Of a stretch of 64,000 nt of DNA, positions 8,121 through 16,224 are shown piece after piece. The stretch's first letter is position 1. The number at the start of each line of letters is the position of its first letter. The stretch comes from Caenicola sp034331105 (lineage in GTDB: Bacteria; Synergistota; Synergistia; Synergistales; Synergistaceae). The stretch covers positions 62,001-126,000 of the forward strand of contig JAXQGB010000006.1 of assembly GCA_034331105.1 (NCBI GenBank). Direction: 5' to 3'. The notes beneath the pieces are model-generated. The model saw only the letters and a list, made by a program, of their open reading frames with translations. It made no database searches and was not told the origin of the DNA. A program made the position numbers and the translations under genes.

Positions 8121-8810
8121 ATGAACGAGTCCCGTGAGAGGCTTTTCTGGGTCATAGCGCTCACATTGAGCATTACAGCGCATGCCGCATTTGTGCTGCT
8201 GATGCCCGGTGGTGCTGTGAAGCCGGAGATAAAGCCGATCATGAGAGTCCGCCTCGCAATGGCCGATAAAAAGAGTGCACCGGTTCCTGTGCCGGTCCCG
8301 ATAAGGAAAGAGGCGCCGGCAGAGAAAAAGGCCGTCCCCAAAAAAGAGGCTGTTACCAAAAAACAGCCTCAAAAAAAGGCGGAGCCTGCAAAGGCAGTAA
8401 AAACGCCGTCTGAAAAGGCTCCCGTGGAGGAATTTCAGGCAGTTGCAGAGACCGCAGACAGCGTGGTGGGGACTCCTGTAAAAGCAACTAACGATGCAGT
8501 CCCCGCAGATAACTTTCCGGCCTCGCCTCCCCAGGCTCAGCCGGAAAGGATCGTTGAAATAGGATCCCTTGAAGTCGTAAAAAAAGTCCTGCCGGATTAT
8601 TCTTCTTTTTCAAGAAAACGTAAAGAAGAGGGAACAGTAAAAATAATAGCGACCGTGAGGACAGACGGAAGAGTCGTTACCGCAGAGGTCGAGAGCTCAA
8701 GCGGATATCCTAGGCTTGATGAAAGCGCTCTGCGAGCTGTCAGGCAGTGGCTGTTCAAAAACAGCGGCACAGTCAGGGTCAGAGTGCCCGTGACGTTTAG
8801 GCTTAAATAG
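8121..8810 (+). CDS. tonB: TonB energy-transducing protein
   Basis: The protein has 229 residues. An N-terminal anchor at ~10-30 is followed by a long Pro/Lys/Glu-rich stretch (~45-130, repeated KKEA, KKQP, KKAEP) that can span the periplasm. A C-terminal TonB domain at ~145-229 has the diagnostic 'G.V...TDGRV..AEV..SSGYPRLDESALRAVRQWLF' pattern and ends in 'VPVTFRLK'. It is third in exbB-exbD-tonB, downstream of the corrinoid ABC genes; btuB is 1.6 kb downstream. The dedicated TonB set suggests B12 import is the main TonB-dependent task here. Confidence 0.88.
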   Translation: MNESRERLFWVIALTLSITAHAAFVLLMPGGAVKPEIKPIMRVRLAMADKKSAPVPVPVPIRKEAPAEKKAVPKKEAVTKKQPQKKAEPAKAVKTPSEKAPVEEFQAVAETADSVVGTPVKATNDAVPADNFPASPPQAQPERIVEIGSLEVVKKVLPDYSSFSRKRKEEGTVKIIATVRTDGRVVTAEVESSSGYPRLDESALRAVRQWLFKNSGTVRVRVPVTFRLK

Positions 8811-8821
8811 ACAGCGAGGTG

Positions 8822-9050
8822 CAGGACGCGGTCCTGCCGGGGAGTCTATTGGGAATCGGTTGGGAATCAATTGCAAATCGGTAGTATAAAAATCATGGCT
8901 TAGCAGTTGCTAAGTCCGGTGGCTAAGAGAAGCCGTGGAAATCGGTTGACAGCTACCGCTATTGACTCCCAATTGATTCGCTATCGGCTACCCGGCGGGT
9001 GGGTCTCCGCCAGCCTTTATCGCCGCTTCACTATTCAAGTGGCATATCGG
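8822..9050. repeat. 11-nt degenerate repeat island 1 (tonB-cbiR gap)
   Basis: A short perfect hairpin CAGGAC-GCG-GTCCTG (8822-8836) is followed by three 11-base units, GGGAATCGGTT, GGGAATCAATT and GCAAATCGGTA (8850-8882). Next come a palindrome CTTAGCA-GT-TGCTAAG (8899-8914) and a block in which related units are inverted (around 8960-8985). The blocks at 8992-9031, read on the minus strand (GTGAAGCGG, AAAGGCTG, CGGAGA, CCGCCGG), recur in the same order at 62991-63031. There is no coding potential. See findings. Confidence 0.75.
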
Positions 9051-9100
9051 GCAGGACGAAAAGGGTAAGGTATTTTTAGACCGAAGAATGGTGGGTATTT

Positions 9101-9922
9101 ATGATAAAAAGAGATCTTGAGCTTGCGGGGTTGCGTTTTGGAGGGACTTCGTGGGTCACTCCCGGGACATTTGCCGATAATATGAGGTGTCTTTTCCCGG
9201 ATGTGAGCGATATGGAAATTGTCCTTTTCGATACCCCGGAGCACTCCAATATGCCCTCAAAAGATGAGATCCGTGCCCTGAGGGACCTGTGCAGTGAACT
9301 GGATATGTCCTGTACCGTGCACTTCCCGGCAGAAATATGCGTCTCCTGCTCAGCCTCAGAGAGACAAGAGAGGGAAGATATGTGTCTGAGGACGATCGAA
9401 CTCTTTGCCCCTCTTGATCCATTTGCCTGGATACTGCATGTCGTTGGAGAAAAGAGAGGTAATTTTCCAAGTGCTGAGATAGACAGCTGGCTTGAAAAGA
9501 GCATCAAGTCGGCAGGAACGATCGCAGGCGCGGTCGACGACAGCAGAAAGATCTGCATTGAAACTCTGGACTATGATCCAAGCTATGTTGGGCACCTCGC
9601 AGGCTCAGCAGGAACTTCAATATGTCTTGACATCGGACACCTGATAAAATGCGGCCGCCCTGTTCTTGAAACTGCCGCGAGTTTGGCAGATGATGTAAGG
9701 GTGCTGCACACCCACGGTGTCATGGCGGACGGAACTGATCACAGGGACCTCTCATACTTTGATCCGGGTCTTTTTGAATCCGTGACAGAGATGATGTCCG
9801 GCGGAAATGAGAGAGTTATGACGATAGAGGTCTTTGAAGACGACTATAGCCGTTCGATCGAAGCATTGAAAAAAATGAAGAACGATATTGGGAGCCCTGT
9901 CTTAACAGGTCGACAATACTGA
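9101..9922 (+). CDS. cbiR: CbiR-like cobamide-remodelling enzyme (AP-endonuclease-type TIM barrel)
   Basis: This is a 273-residue sugar-phosphate isomerase/AP-endonuclease-2 barrel. Visible metal-type residues are His in 'CTVHFPAEI', His in 'WILHVVGE', Glu in 'KICIETLDYDPSY', Asp/His in 'ICLDIGHLIK', His in 'VRVLHTHGV' and Glu in 'MTIEVFEDDYSRS'. CbiR, described from Akkermansia, belongs to this superfamily and cleaves the phosphoribosyl bond of cobamides so that the lower ligand can be replaced. The assignment rests on superfamily plus position: the gene lies between a corrinoid ABC/TonB operon and a riboswitch-controlled btuB. The alternative is an unrelated sugar isomerase. RBS GGTGGG precedes the ATG. 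Confidence 0.68.
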   Translation: MIKRDLELAGLRFGGTSWVTPGTFADNMRCLFPDVSDMEIVLFDTPEHSNMPSKDEIRALRDLCSELDMSCTVHFPAEICVSCSASERQEREDMCLRTIELFAPLDPFAWILHVVGEKRGNFPSAEIDSWLEKSIKSAGTIAGAVDDSRKICIETLDYDPSYVGHLAGSAGTSICLDIGHLIKCGRPVLETAASLADDVRVLHTHGVMADGTDHRDLSYFDPGLFESVTEMMSGGNERVMTIEVFEDDYSRSIEALKKMKNDIGSPVLTGRQY

Positions 9923-9984
9923 GAGGCTTTGGCTCCAGAGATCCAATATGATACAGGATCTTATTTTTTCATTGGCACACATTC

Positions 9985-10013
9985 TTGACAGGAGAATGTC
10001 AATGAGGTAAAAC
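9985..10013 (+). promoter_or_regulatory. Promoter of the riboswitch 2-btuB transcript
   Basis: TTGACA (9985-9990), 17-base spacer, TAAAAC (10008-10013). The expected start near 10020 is just upstream of the aptamer. Confidence 0.7.
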
Positions 10014-10029
10014 TTAGTGACAATAAAAT

Positions 10030-10230
10030 AACGTCATTGGAATTTCAGTCAAGGGAATCCGGTCAGATGCCGGAGCAGCCCCGCTACTGTGACCGCGACG
10101 AAACCGTATTTAGCCACTGTCTGAGGATGGGAAGGCACGGGAGTAGGATGAACGGGAGCCAGGAGACCTGCTGAAATACCGTATCGTTGATCATCGCGCG
10201 GGCGAGAGGCGGCAAACTGTATCCTGACAG
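10030..10230 (+). ncRNA. Cobalamin riboswitch 2 (upstream of btuB)
   Basis: A canonical class I aptamer: GGGAATCCGGT, AGATGCCGGAGC, AGCCCCGCTACTGTGA, a long peripheral arm, and the exact AGCCAGGAGACCTGCTG block at about 10158-10174. It is followed by an intrinsic terminator at 10267-10304 and then btuB. Boundaries are approximate. Confidence 0.93.
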
Positions 10231-10266
10231 GCATATCTGTCTGAGGATACGAAATATGTTTGTCAC

Positions 10267-10304
10267 AGAGGGACCCCGGATATCAAGGGAGTCCCTCTTT
10301 TTTT
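10267..10304 (+). terminator. Intrinsic terminator in riboswitch 2 leader
   Basis: AGAGGGAC / GTCCCTCT stem followed by seven T, about 100 bases before btuB. This is the likely expression platform. Confidence 0.8.
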
Positions 10305-10402
10305 ACAGGTATTTTTGAAGGGGTGAGGAATAACGGAACAAACCGGGAAATTATTATTTGGAAGATCTCATATCATAGTTTTATATTTAAGGAGTGTTGA
10401 AA

Positions 10403-12373
10403 GTGTTTTATAAGATAAAAACGAGCATAGTTATTCCAATGACCCTCTTTCTGCTGGTTTTTTCCGCATCTGCTCTTGCCGATACAGGGGCAGGTGTGAT
10501 CAGCGGGGATGTTGTCAGTGAGGACAAAAAAGAAGAAGTGCAGGAGGTGGCAAGAGTAGAGGTGACCGGTTCGCGTCTTGTCGAAGACATCCGTGAAGTT
10601 CCCGCTCCGGCTTACGTCATAACAAAGGAAGAAATTGAAATGAGCGGCGCAAGGAGCACACAGGAAGTTCTTGACAGGGTGCCCGGAGTCAACGGTCTGA
10701 GGAACAGTTCAGCCTCAGCTCTTGACAAGAGCGTAATTGTCAGGGGGCTTACCACCGAGGTCCTGCTTCTTGTGGACGGCATCCCCTTCAGGACTTCGAG
10801 CTACGGCACAGGGGTATCGATGGGATCTCCTTTTGACCTCAGGACAGTACCGCTTGAGTCCATTGAGAGGATAGAAGTTGTAAAGGGCTCCAGCTCGGCT
10901 GTATACGGATCCAACGCGGCGGGCGGAGTCATAAATATAATCACAAAAAGAGGAATGGAAAAGTCGGGCGGAAACCTGCTTCTTGAAGGAGGAAATCACG
11001 GATGGTTCCGGAGCTCTGTCAGGGGTACGGCCGTGTTGAGCGATGATGTCAAAGTCACAGTCGGATACACCAAAACCAAGGAAACTTCCGGGATAAACAT
11101 AAGAAAGAGGCCCGATGGGACATATGACAAAGCCACCGACTATCGCGGAAATGACTTCACGTTTGAAATAGACAAGGGCAACTGGTCGTTTTCTGCAGGA
11201 TGGGGAGATTTTGATTCAGACTGGGAAAATACTTACAACTATGATCTCTCAACTGTATACAAGAATATTCAGGAGAACAAATACCGGCGTTTTGCCATAA
11301 CCTATGCTGATGAAGTGAACTCGGGCAAAATCTATTACAACGAAAATGAGAAGGATTATTCATTCTACTCAGATCCGCTCTACATAAGCAGCTACGACTA
11401 CAAAGACAGTTCGATGGGGATAATGTTCAACCGGAAGCAGGATATATTTGGACTGTCCGGTGTATGGGGATTTGAGTGGAGAAGAGAACAGTCAGAGTAC
11501 GAAGGGCTTTCAAATTCTTATGGCTGGATAACGGAGGATACCCCATATGACCTGAAGAGGGACGGTTTCTCACCCTATCTGGAAGTATCAGTGCCTGTCG
11601 GTGATATTGGACTCGACATTGGACTTAGATATGAGCACTGGAACGTTGATGGGGGCGAGGATGTAAATGAGCTGATACCGAGGTTTTCACTTAACTGGGA
11701 GAGTCCTTCAGGGAAGATATGGTACCTTACAGCGGGGCGCTTTTTCGCAATGCCCAGTTTTTACCAGATATTTATGCCGGACAGGAATTACGGCACACCA
11801 AATCCCGATTTAAAACCGGAAAAAGGGTGGACGTACGACATAGGCGTCAAGGACGAAAAGGCTGCAAATCCCTGGAGTTTCGGAGTATTCTATATGGACA
11901 TGGAAGATAAGATCAAGTACGAATCAGATCCGGTGACATGGGTAGGACAGTTCGTCAACCTTGACCAGTATAGGGCATGGGGTATAGAGGCGGAGATGAA
12001 GTTCAACTTCCACGAAAACTGGAGCTACACGCAGGGCATATCCTGGACCGACGCCGAAGAGAAGACCCAAGGCTCTGATGAGTGGGCAAGATCGAATATG
12101 CCGAGGCTCGACCTGATGGGGAGCCTGAACTACGCAAAGGGACCATGGGCCGGGGAGCTCAACGCCCATTTTTACGGAGACAGGAACATTGACAGCGGCG
12201 TCTACAAGGATGACGGCATCTTCCTTATGAACGCTTCTGTCTCATGGAAAGAGGGAGCACATAAGCTGGTCCTCTCATGCACCAACATCTTCGACAGAGA
12301 GTTCGTGCTTGACGATCAGGGGTATATCAACCCCGAACGCAAGTTCATCCTCTCCTGGCAGTATGAATTCTAG
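10403..12373 (+). CDS. btuB: TonB-dependent corrinoid receptor
   Basis: GTG at 10403 is chosen because AAGGAG ends 8 bases before it; the upstream GTG (10394) and TTG (10397) overlap or crowd that site. The protein has ~656 residues. A signal peptide (~1-25, ending SALA) is followed by a plug domain with 'VEVTGSRLVEDIREVPAPAYVIT' and 'SSSAVYGSNAAGGVINIITKRG', then a 22-stranded barrel. The C-terminal motif is 'NIFDREF....YINPERKFILSWQYEF', ending in Phe as needed for Bam insertion. A TonB box is probable at 'EEVQEVARVEVTG'. A cobalamin riboswitch directly upstream makes corrinoid the ligand. Confidence 0.9.
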   Translation: MFYKIKTSIVIPMTLFLLVFSASALADTGAGVISGDVVSEDKKEEVQEVARVEVTGSRLVEDIREVPAPAYVITKEEIEMSGARSTQEVLDRVPGVNGLRNSSASALDKSVIVRGLTTEVLLLVDGIPFRTSSYGTGVSMGSPFDLRTVPLESIERIEVVKGSSSAVYGSNAAGGVINIITKRGMEKSGGNLLLEGGNHGWFRSSVRGTAVLSDDVKVTVGYTKTKETSGINIRKRPDGTYDKATDYRGNDFTFEIDKGNWSFSAGWGDFDSDWENTYNYDLSTVYKNIQENKYRRFAITYADEVNSGKIYYNENEKDYSFYSDPLYISSYDYKDSSMGIMFNRKQDIFGLSGVWGFEWRREQSEYEGLSNSYGWITEDTPYDLKRDGFSPYLEVSVPVGDIGLDIGLRYEHWNVDGGEDVNELIPRFSLNWESPSGKIWYLTAGRFFAMPSFYQIFMPDRNYGTPNPDLKPEKGWTYDIGVKDEKAANPWSFGVFYMDMEDKIKYESDPVTWVGQFVNLDQYRAWGIEAEMKFNFHENWSYTQGISWTDAEEKTQGSDEWARSNMPRLDLMGSLNYAKGPWAGELNAHFYGDRNIDSGVYKDDGIFLMNASVSWKEGAHKLVLSCTNIFDREFVLDDQGYINPERKFILSWQYEF

Positions 12374-12500
12374 AGAACAGAAACAACAATAGGTCATCCG
12401 TTCCTCCCAGAGGGCTCCCGGACTGCACACCGGGGGTCCTCAACATTTTTCCGCCTGTGCTTTTTTGTGATATAGTTTGGAGGATCAAAGGAAAGGCGGC

Positions 12501-13307
12501 ATGATAAGGACCATGATCATAGATTTCCATACGCACATCTTTCCTGACGGTTTTGCGGACCGTGCGATGTCAGTTTTGTCAGCCAATGGCAATGTCGGAT
12601 ACGCGGCCCCTGCGACCTTGAACGGACTTGTTTCAACGATGGATGAGTGTGGTGTGGACAGGTCTGTCGTACTCAACGTCGTTACCAAGGAGGGCCAGCA
12701 TGAGAATGTCCTCCGCTTTGCAAAAGAGACTGATTCCGAAAGGATAATATCCTTCGGCTCTGTCCTTCCGAGCTCGGTATACGCCCTTGAATATGTATGG
12801 AAGATATCGGACGAAGAACTTAAGGGCATAAAGTTCCATCCTGCACTCCAGAGGATATATGCAGATGATGAGCAGTATTTCCCGATATATGACCTGGTGC
12901 GCGCGCTGAACCTGGTCGTTGTCTTCCACGTCGGTTTTGATTACTCGTTCCCTGACGAACTGAATGCCTCGCCTGAGTCGATGATGAAAATAGCAAGGAA
13001 TTTCCCCGGACTCAGGATAGTTGCAGCCCATCTCGGGGGACTGAAGATGGCTGAAGATGTCCTCGAGGCGGTGGCAGGACAGGCGGACATCTACATGGAT
13101 ACGGCTTACTGCGCGGAGCCCTGGCTTGATAAGGGACTTCTCAAAGAGATAATAAGAAAGCACGGAGCCGAGAGGATCCTTTTTGGCAGCGATTATCCGT
13201 GGCATCTCCCTTCTCAGGAAATATCACTGATAAGGTCACTAGACATATCGGAGGAGGAGAAAGATATGATACTCGGAGGAAATGCCAAACGGCTGTTGGG
13301 GATATGA
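12501..13307 (+). CDS. Amidohydrolase (metal-dependent TIM-barrel hydrolase)
   Basis: The start is set at ATG 12501, after AGGAAAGGCGG; the frame extends to a TTG at 12477. Key motifs of the amidohydrolase-2 family are 'IIDFHTHIFPDGFADRA' (metal HxH), 'GIKFHPALQ' , 'VVVFHVGFD', 'IVAAHLGGLK' and 'RILFGSDYPW' with the catalytic Asp. Length is 268 residues, usual for 4-oxalomesaconate hydratase/ACMSD-like and uncharacterised TatD-neighbour families. The substrate is not predictable. It is 66 bases ahead of the Crp/Fnr regulator on the same strand. Confidence 0.8.
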   Translation: MIRTMIIDFHTHIFPDGFADRAMSVLSANGNVGYAAPATLNGLVSTMDECGVDRSVVLNVVTKEGQHENVLRFAKETDSERIISFGSVLPSSVYALEYVWKISDEELKGIKFHPALQRIYADDEQYFPIYDLVRALNLVVVFHVGFDYSFPDELNASPESMMKIARNFPGLRIVAAHLGGLKMAEDVLEAVAGQADIYMDTAYCAEPWLDKGLLKEIIRKHGAERILFGSDYPWHLPSQEISLIRSLDISEEEKDMILGGNAKRLLGI

Positions 13308-13373
13308 TCAAAGAGCCCTGCCTGTATCAGTATTCATGCAGACCGATCACTTTTTGGACCGGAGGTGTGTGAT

Positions 13374-14054
13374 TTGACCCACAATGGACCGCTGATATCC
13401 CTTCTGGAAGAGAGCTTTTCTTTCTGGGATAAGATGAGTGACCTCGAAAAGGCGGCTCTCATGGACAATATCTCTGACATTAAATACGAAAAGGGGACCT
13501 GTCTTAGCGGAAGTGATGATTCCTGCGCAGGCGTCTTTCTGATAAGGTCAGGTACGCTCAGGGTCTATATGCTTTCCGAAGACGGCAAGGATCTGACACT
13601 TTTCCGCCTCAATCCCGGAGAGCTATGCATCCTCTCTGCGTCATGCGTTCTGAAGCTGATCCGTTTCGAAGTATTGATCGAGGCTGAGACAGAGTGCAGG
13701 ATACTCGTAGTCAATGCAAATTTCTTCTCCGATCTGGCAGCAAGAAATGTATGGGTGGAAAATTTCTCATATAAAGTGGCGGCTGAACGCTTTTCCGACG
13801 TAATGGAAGCCATACAGCGGATCTTCTTCCTGAGCGTGGACAAGAGACTTGCAAACTTCCTTCTTGAGGAGATGGAGAGGAATAATTGTGATGTGATCCC
13901 TGTCACTCACGAACAGATAGCAAGATATATAGGAAGCGCCCGTGAGGTGGTATCAAGGACTCTTAAATCTTTTTACGTCCTTGGGGCAGTAGAACTCTCC
14001 CGAAAAGGCATAAAGATCGTCGACAGGAAACTCCTCCAAAGCATGAGTAGATAA
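13374..14054 (+). CDS. Crp/Fnr-family transcriptional regulator
   Basis: TTG 13374 lies 8 bases after GGAGG and is preferred over GTG 13365, which overlaps the SD. The ~226-residue protein has a cyclic-nucleotide-type beta-roll (~20-110, with 'GVFLIRSGTLRVYMLSEDGKDLTLF' and 'LNPGELCILSASC'), a dimer helix, and a C-terminal winged helix with 'VTHEQIARYIGSAREVVSRTLKSF'. It lacks the N-terminal Cys set of Fnr but has Cys in 'ELCILSASCVL', as do several anaerobic redox- or NO-sensing Crp members. It faces the ferredoxin/membrane Fe-S operon, whose promoter carries a matching palindrome. Confidence 0.85.
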   Translation: MTHNGPLISLLEESFSFWDKMSDLEKAALMDNISDIKYEKGTCLSGSDDSCAGVFLIRSGTLRVYMLSEDGKDLTLFRLNPGELCILSASCVLKLIRFEVLIEAETECRILVVNANFFSDLAARNVWVENFSYKVAAERFSDVMEAIQRIFFLSVDKRLANFLLEEMERNNCDVIPVTHEQIARYIGSAREVVSRTLKSFYVLGAVELSRKGIKIVDRKLLQSMSR

Positions 14055-14057
14055 TAG

Positions 14058-14645
14058 TTAAAGCCTCTCTCCCTCTCTTATCTTACAGATCATCTGAGTT
14101 GCCGTTCCCATGGGGCAGTATACGCACCATGACCGCGGTTTGTAAATGAGCATGCTCGAAAAGCCCAGTATCAGTGATGTGAGCATGAGGCTGTAAAAAC
14201 CGTAGGCGAACTGTACCGCCCACAGGGGAATGCTTTTCCCGGCCCTGTTTGCCCACTCCCATGGCACATCAAATGTCCATAAAAGCCTGACCGATGCATC
14301 CAGGCTTCCGCTTCCCGAAAATACGGCCCATGTTGCAAAGAGCATATTTACGAACATGACCATAAAGAACAGGAGAAATCCATAACGAAACCATCTGCTC
14401 TTCAAAAATGCCGGCAGGTCCCTGTTGAGGGACATTTTTTTTCCCGAGCCAAGAAGCGTGAAGAGCTGTCCTCTTCCACAGTAACTGTTGCAGAAGGCCT
14501 TCTCTTTGCCGAACATTGACATCAGTATCGGTATGACGAAGCAGAGCATGCCCAGCCAGGCGAAGATAATGTTGAAAAATCCAAGTGAGAAGTAGATGAC
14601 CGAGACGATCCACATCTTTTCTTTCCAGCTTTTTGTCACACTCAT
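14058..14645 (-). CDS. Membrane-bound 4Fe-4S protein (NapH/FixG/YccM-like half)
   Basis: A 195-residue protein with about four or five membrane helices (~10-45, ~85-110, ~140-170) and two cysteine motifs typical of polyferredoxin membrane proteins: 'FCNSYCGRGQ' at ~52 and 'SWCVYCPMG' near the C-terminus. It overlaps the upstream ferredoxin gene by 4 bases (ATGA), so the two form one unit passing electrons to or from the membrane. It is shorter than NapH because the ferredoxin domain is on the separate neighbouring gene. The redox partner is unknown. Confidence 0.75.
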   Translation of the reverse strand: MSVTKSWKEKMWIVSVIYFSLGFFNIIFAWLGMLCFVIPILMSMFGKEKAFCNSYCGRGQLFTLLGSGKKMSLNRDLPAFLKSRWFRYGFLLFFMVMFVNMLFATWAVFSGSGSLDASVRLLWTFDVPWEWANRAGKSIPLWAVQFAYGFYSLMLTSLILGFSSMLIYKPRSWCVYCPMGTATQMICKIREGERL

Positions 14646-14851
14646 TCCGGGACCTCCATCGTTATTGCAGAGGGTGGGCAGATCTTTTCACATTTAGAGC
14701 ATCCGATGCACTTTTCCGGGTCCACATCAACCCATAATCCCTTATATATGGAAATTGCGCTGACCGGGCATACATTTACACACGCGCCGCAGGCCACGCA
14801 ATCTTCTCGCAAAACTTTTGCCTTTTTTCTTTTTTTGACTGATATCGCCAC
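14642..14851 (-). CDS. 2[4Fe-4S] ferredoxin
   Basis: A 69-residue protein with two clusters: 'CVACGACVNVCP' and 'CIGCSKCEKICP', each CxxCxxCxxxCP. The N-terminus is basic (SVKKRKKAK). First gene of a two-gene minus-strand unit with the membrane Fe-S protein, and probably its electron partner. Confidence 0.9.
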   Translation of the reverse strand: MAISVKKRKKAKVLREDCVACGACVNVCPVSAISIYKGLWVDVDPEKCIGCSKCEKICPPSAITMEVPE

Positions 14852-14886
14852 ATGATCACATCCTATATTTGCTGTTCCTATATTAT

Positions 14887-14928
14887 TTTATAACACCGAT
14901 AAGTTCTGTGGTCTGTGACCTGGTCACA
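14887..14928 (-). promoter_or_regulatory. Crp/Fnr-type palindrome and -10 upstream of the ferredoxin operon
   Basis: A perfect 15-base palindrome TGTGACC-T-GGTCACA sits at 14914-14928. On the minus strand TATAAA (14892-14887) follows. If transcription starts near 14880, the palindrome centre is about 41 bases upstream, the class II activator position. The regulator is probably the Crp/Fnr protein at 13374-14054. Confidence 0.6.
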
Positions 14929-14942
14929 TGCGGAGCCGGAAA

Positions 14943-14972
14943 TAAAAAAAGAGGGTCATGAAATGATCCTCT
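14943..14972 (-). terminator. Terminator after the ureohydrolase gene
   Basis: Minus-strand AGAGGATCAT-TTC-ATGACCCTCT followed by seven T, downstream of the gene ending at 15021. Confidence 0.75.
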
Positions 14973-15020
14973 CTGTACAGTGCAGGCAAATCTGTGGGAA
15001 AGTTATTGTGGATGAAGTAT

Positions 15021-15992
15021 TTATCTCTCGGACAGGCCCCTTAAAAACCAGAAAATAGATGAGGCTGCAAGTGATGCGGTACGGTGGTCCTGGTCCAGTG
15101 GCGGAGAGACCTCCATTATGTCCAGATATTTTATCTGAGAGCTCCTTCCCGCAAGATAGGCTATCTTGTCCAGTTCAGGCGCTTTGAGTCCGCTTGGGTT
15201 GCTCGCAGATGCGCCGGGTGCCTCAGTGCTTCTGACCGCATCTATATCGAGGGAGAGGGCAACTGTCCGTCCCTTCTTGCTGACAATGCTCAGTGCCTGT
15301 ATAAAGGATTCCATCACGCGCTCGGAGACCTCTTTAAGTGTAAAGACGCTTCCACCCTGTTTCTTCACCCAATTGTAATAGTATGGCGAATTGTATGGCT
15401 CCTGAATAGCGAATTCAACGAACGCGCTCCCGGAGAGAGCCTTGTTCGGAAGCTGAGAGAGGGCTCTATAGAAAGAGGTACCGCTGTTTATCCCGTTTTC
15501 ATCGGTCCTCACATCAAGGTGTGAGTCTACGTTGATCAGCCCAAGTGAATCCTTTTTGAGTCCCGCTCCATGGACCAGGCCCGCAAGACCCGGGTAAGTA
15601 AGGTCGTGTCCGCCTCCGATCACCAGTGGTATGCCTCCTCGCGAGACAGCGTCAGCAACAGCTTCCTGCAGTGCAAGATGCACCTCTTCCAGTGTAAGTT
15701 CCTTTGTAGATATGTTGCCGACATCAATGACCCTTATCCTGTCCAGATCCATGTTGAACCCTGGAGTAAGTTTATAGAGGCGGCGCCTGACGTCATCAGG
15801 GCCCTTAGCGGCGCCGGCACGCCCTTTGTTTGCAAGTATGCCCCTGTCTTCAGGCACGCCGATGATCACAACATCAGAATCCCGGACTGACGACATTTTT
15901 CCCCTATGGACAAGTTCCCCGAGCCTTCTGTCTTTTGGGTCGTTCCTGCTGTAAAAAAGGTCCCTGTCTGCCTTTTCGAGAATGTATGCCAT
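15021..15992 (-). CDS. Ureohydrolase family protein (formimidoylglutamase/agmatinase-like)
   Basis: The 323-residue arginase-fold protein carries all three manganese motifs: 'GGGHDLTYPGL', 'NVDSHLDVRTDENG' and 'LSLDIDAVRSTEAPG'. The middle motif DxHxD and 'SGTSFYR' fit formimidoylglutamases and agmatinase-like members more than arginases, which have DAHxD. If it is HutG-like it would convert formimidoyl-glutamate to glutamate plus formamide in histidine breakdown. No other hut gene is nearby, so the substrate is open. Single-gene transcript with its own terminator. Confidence 0.78.
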   Translation of the reverse strand: MAYILEKADRDLFYSRNDPKDRRLGELVHRGKMSSVRDSDVVIIGVPEDRGILANKGRAGAAKGPDDVRRRLYKLTPGFNMDLDRIRVIDVGNISTKELTLEEVHLALQEAVADAVSRGGIPLVIGGGHDLTYPGLAGLVHGAGLKKDSLGLINVDSHLDVRTDENGINSGTSFYRALSQLPNKALSGSAFVEFAIQEPYNSPYYYNWVKKQGGSVFTLKEVSERVMESFIQALSIVSKKGRTVALSLDIDAVRSTEAPGASASNPSGLKAPELDKIAYLAGRSSQIKYLDIMEVSPPLDQDHRTASLAASSIFWFLRGLSER

Positions 15993-16175
15993 TTTGTCTC
16001 CTCCGCGGTAAGAATGTAACTTGTATATTTTCAGATTCTATCCGCATGGAAGCTTCGTGCATAGTCCTTTTGGCTGATTGGTAAAAGTGTTGTCAAAAGG
16101 CCCTCCGGCCAATTTGCTGTTGATCGATCAAGATGAAAAGCGTTTGTAAAGCTTGTCTTTTACTGTCTTTAAACA

Positions 16176-16211
16176 TAAAAAACAGATGGCAGATTTTTAT
16201 GCCATCTGTTT
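16176..16211 (-). terminator. Terminator after the diguanylate cyclase gene
   Basis: Minus-strand AAACAGATGGCA / TGCCATCTGTTT, a 12-bp stem followed by TTTTTAT. Confidence 0.85.
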
Positions 16212-16224
16212 CCCGTTGATATGA

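Noticed and set aside
12385..12455. CCCGG-N8-CCGGG hairpin after btuB as a firm terminator
   Set aside because: The stem is short and the T run (CAACATTTTT) is displaced; kept only as a possibility.
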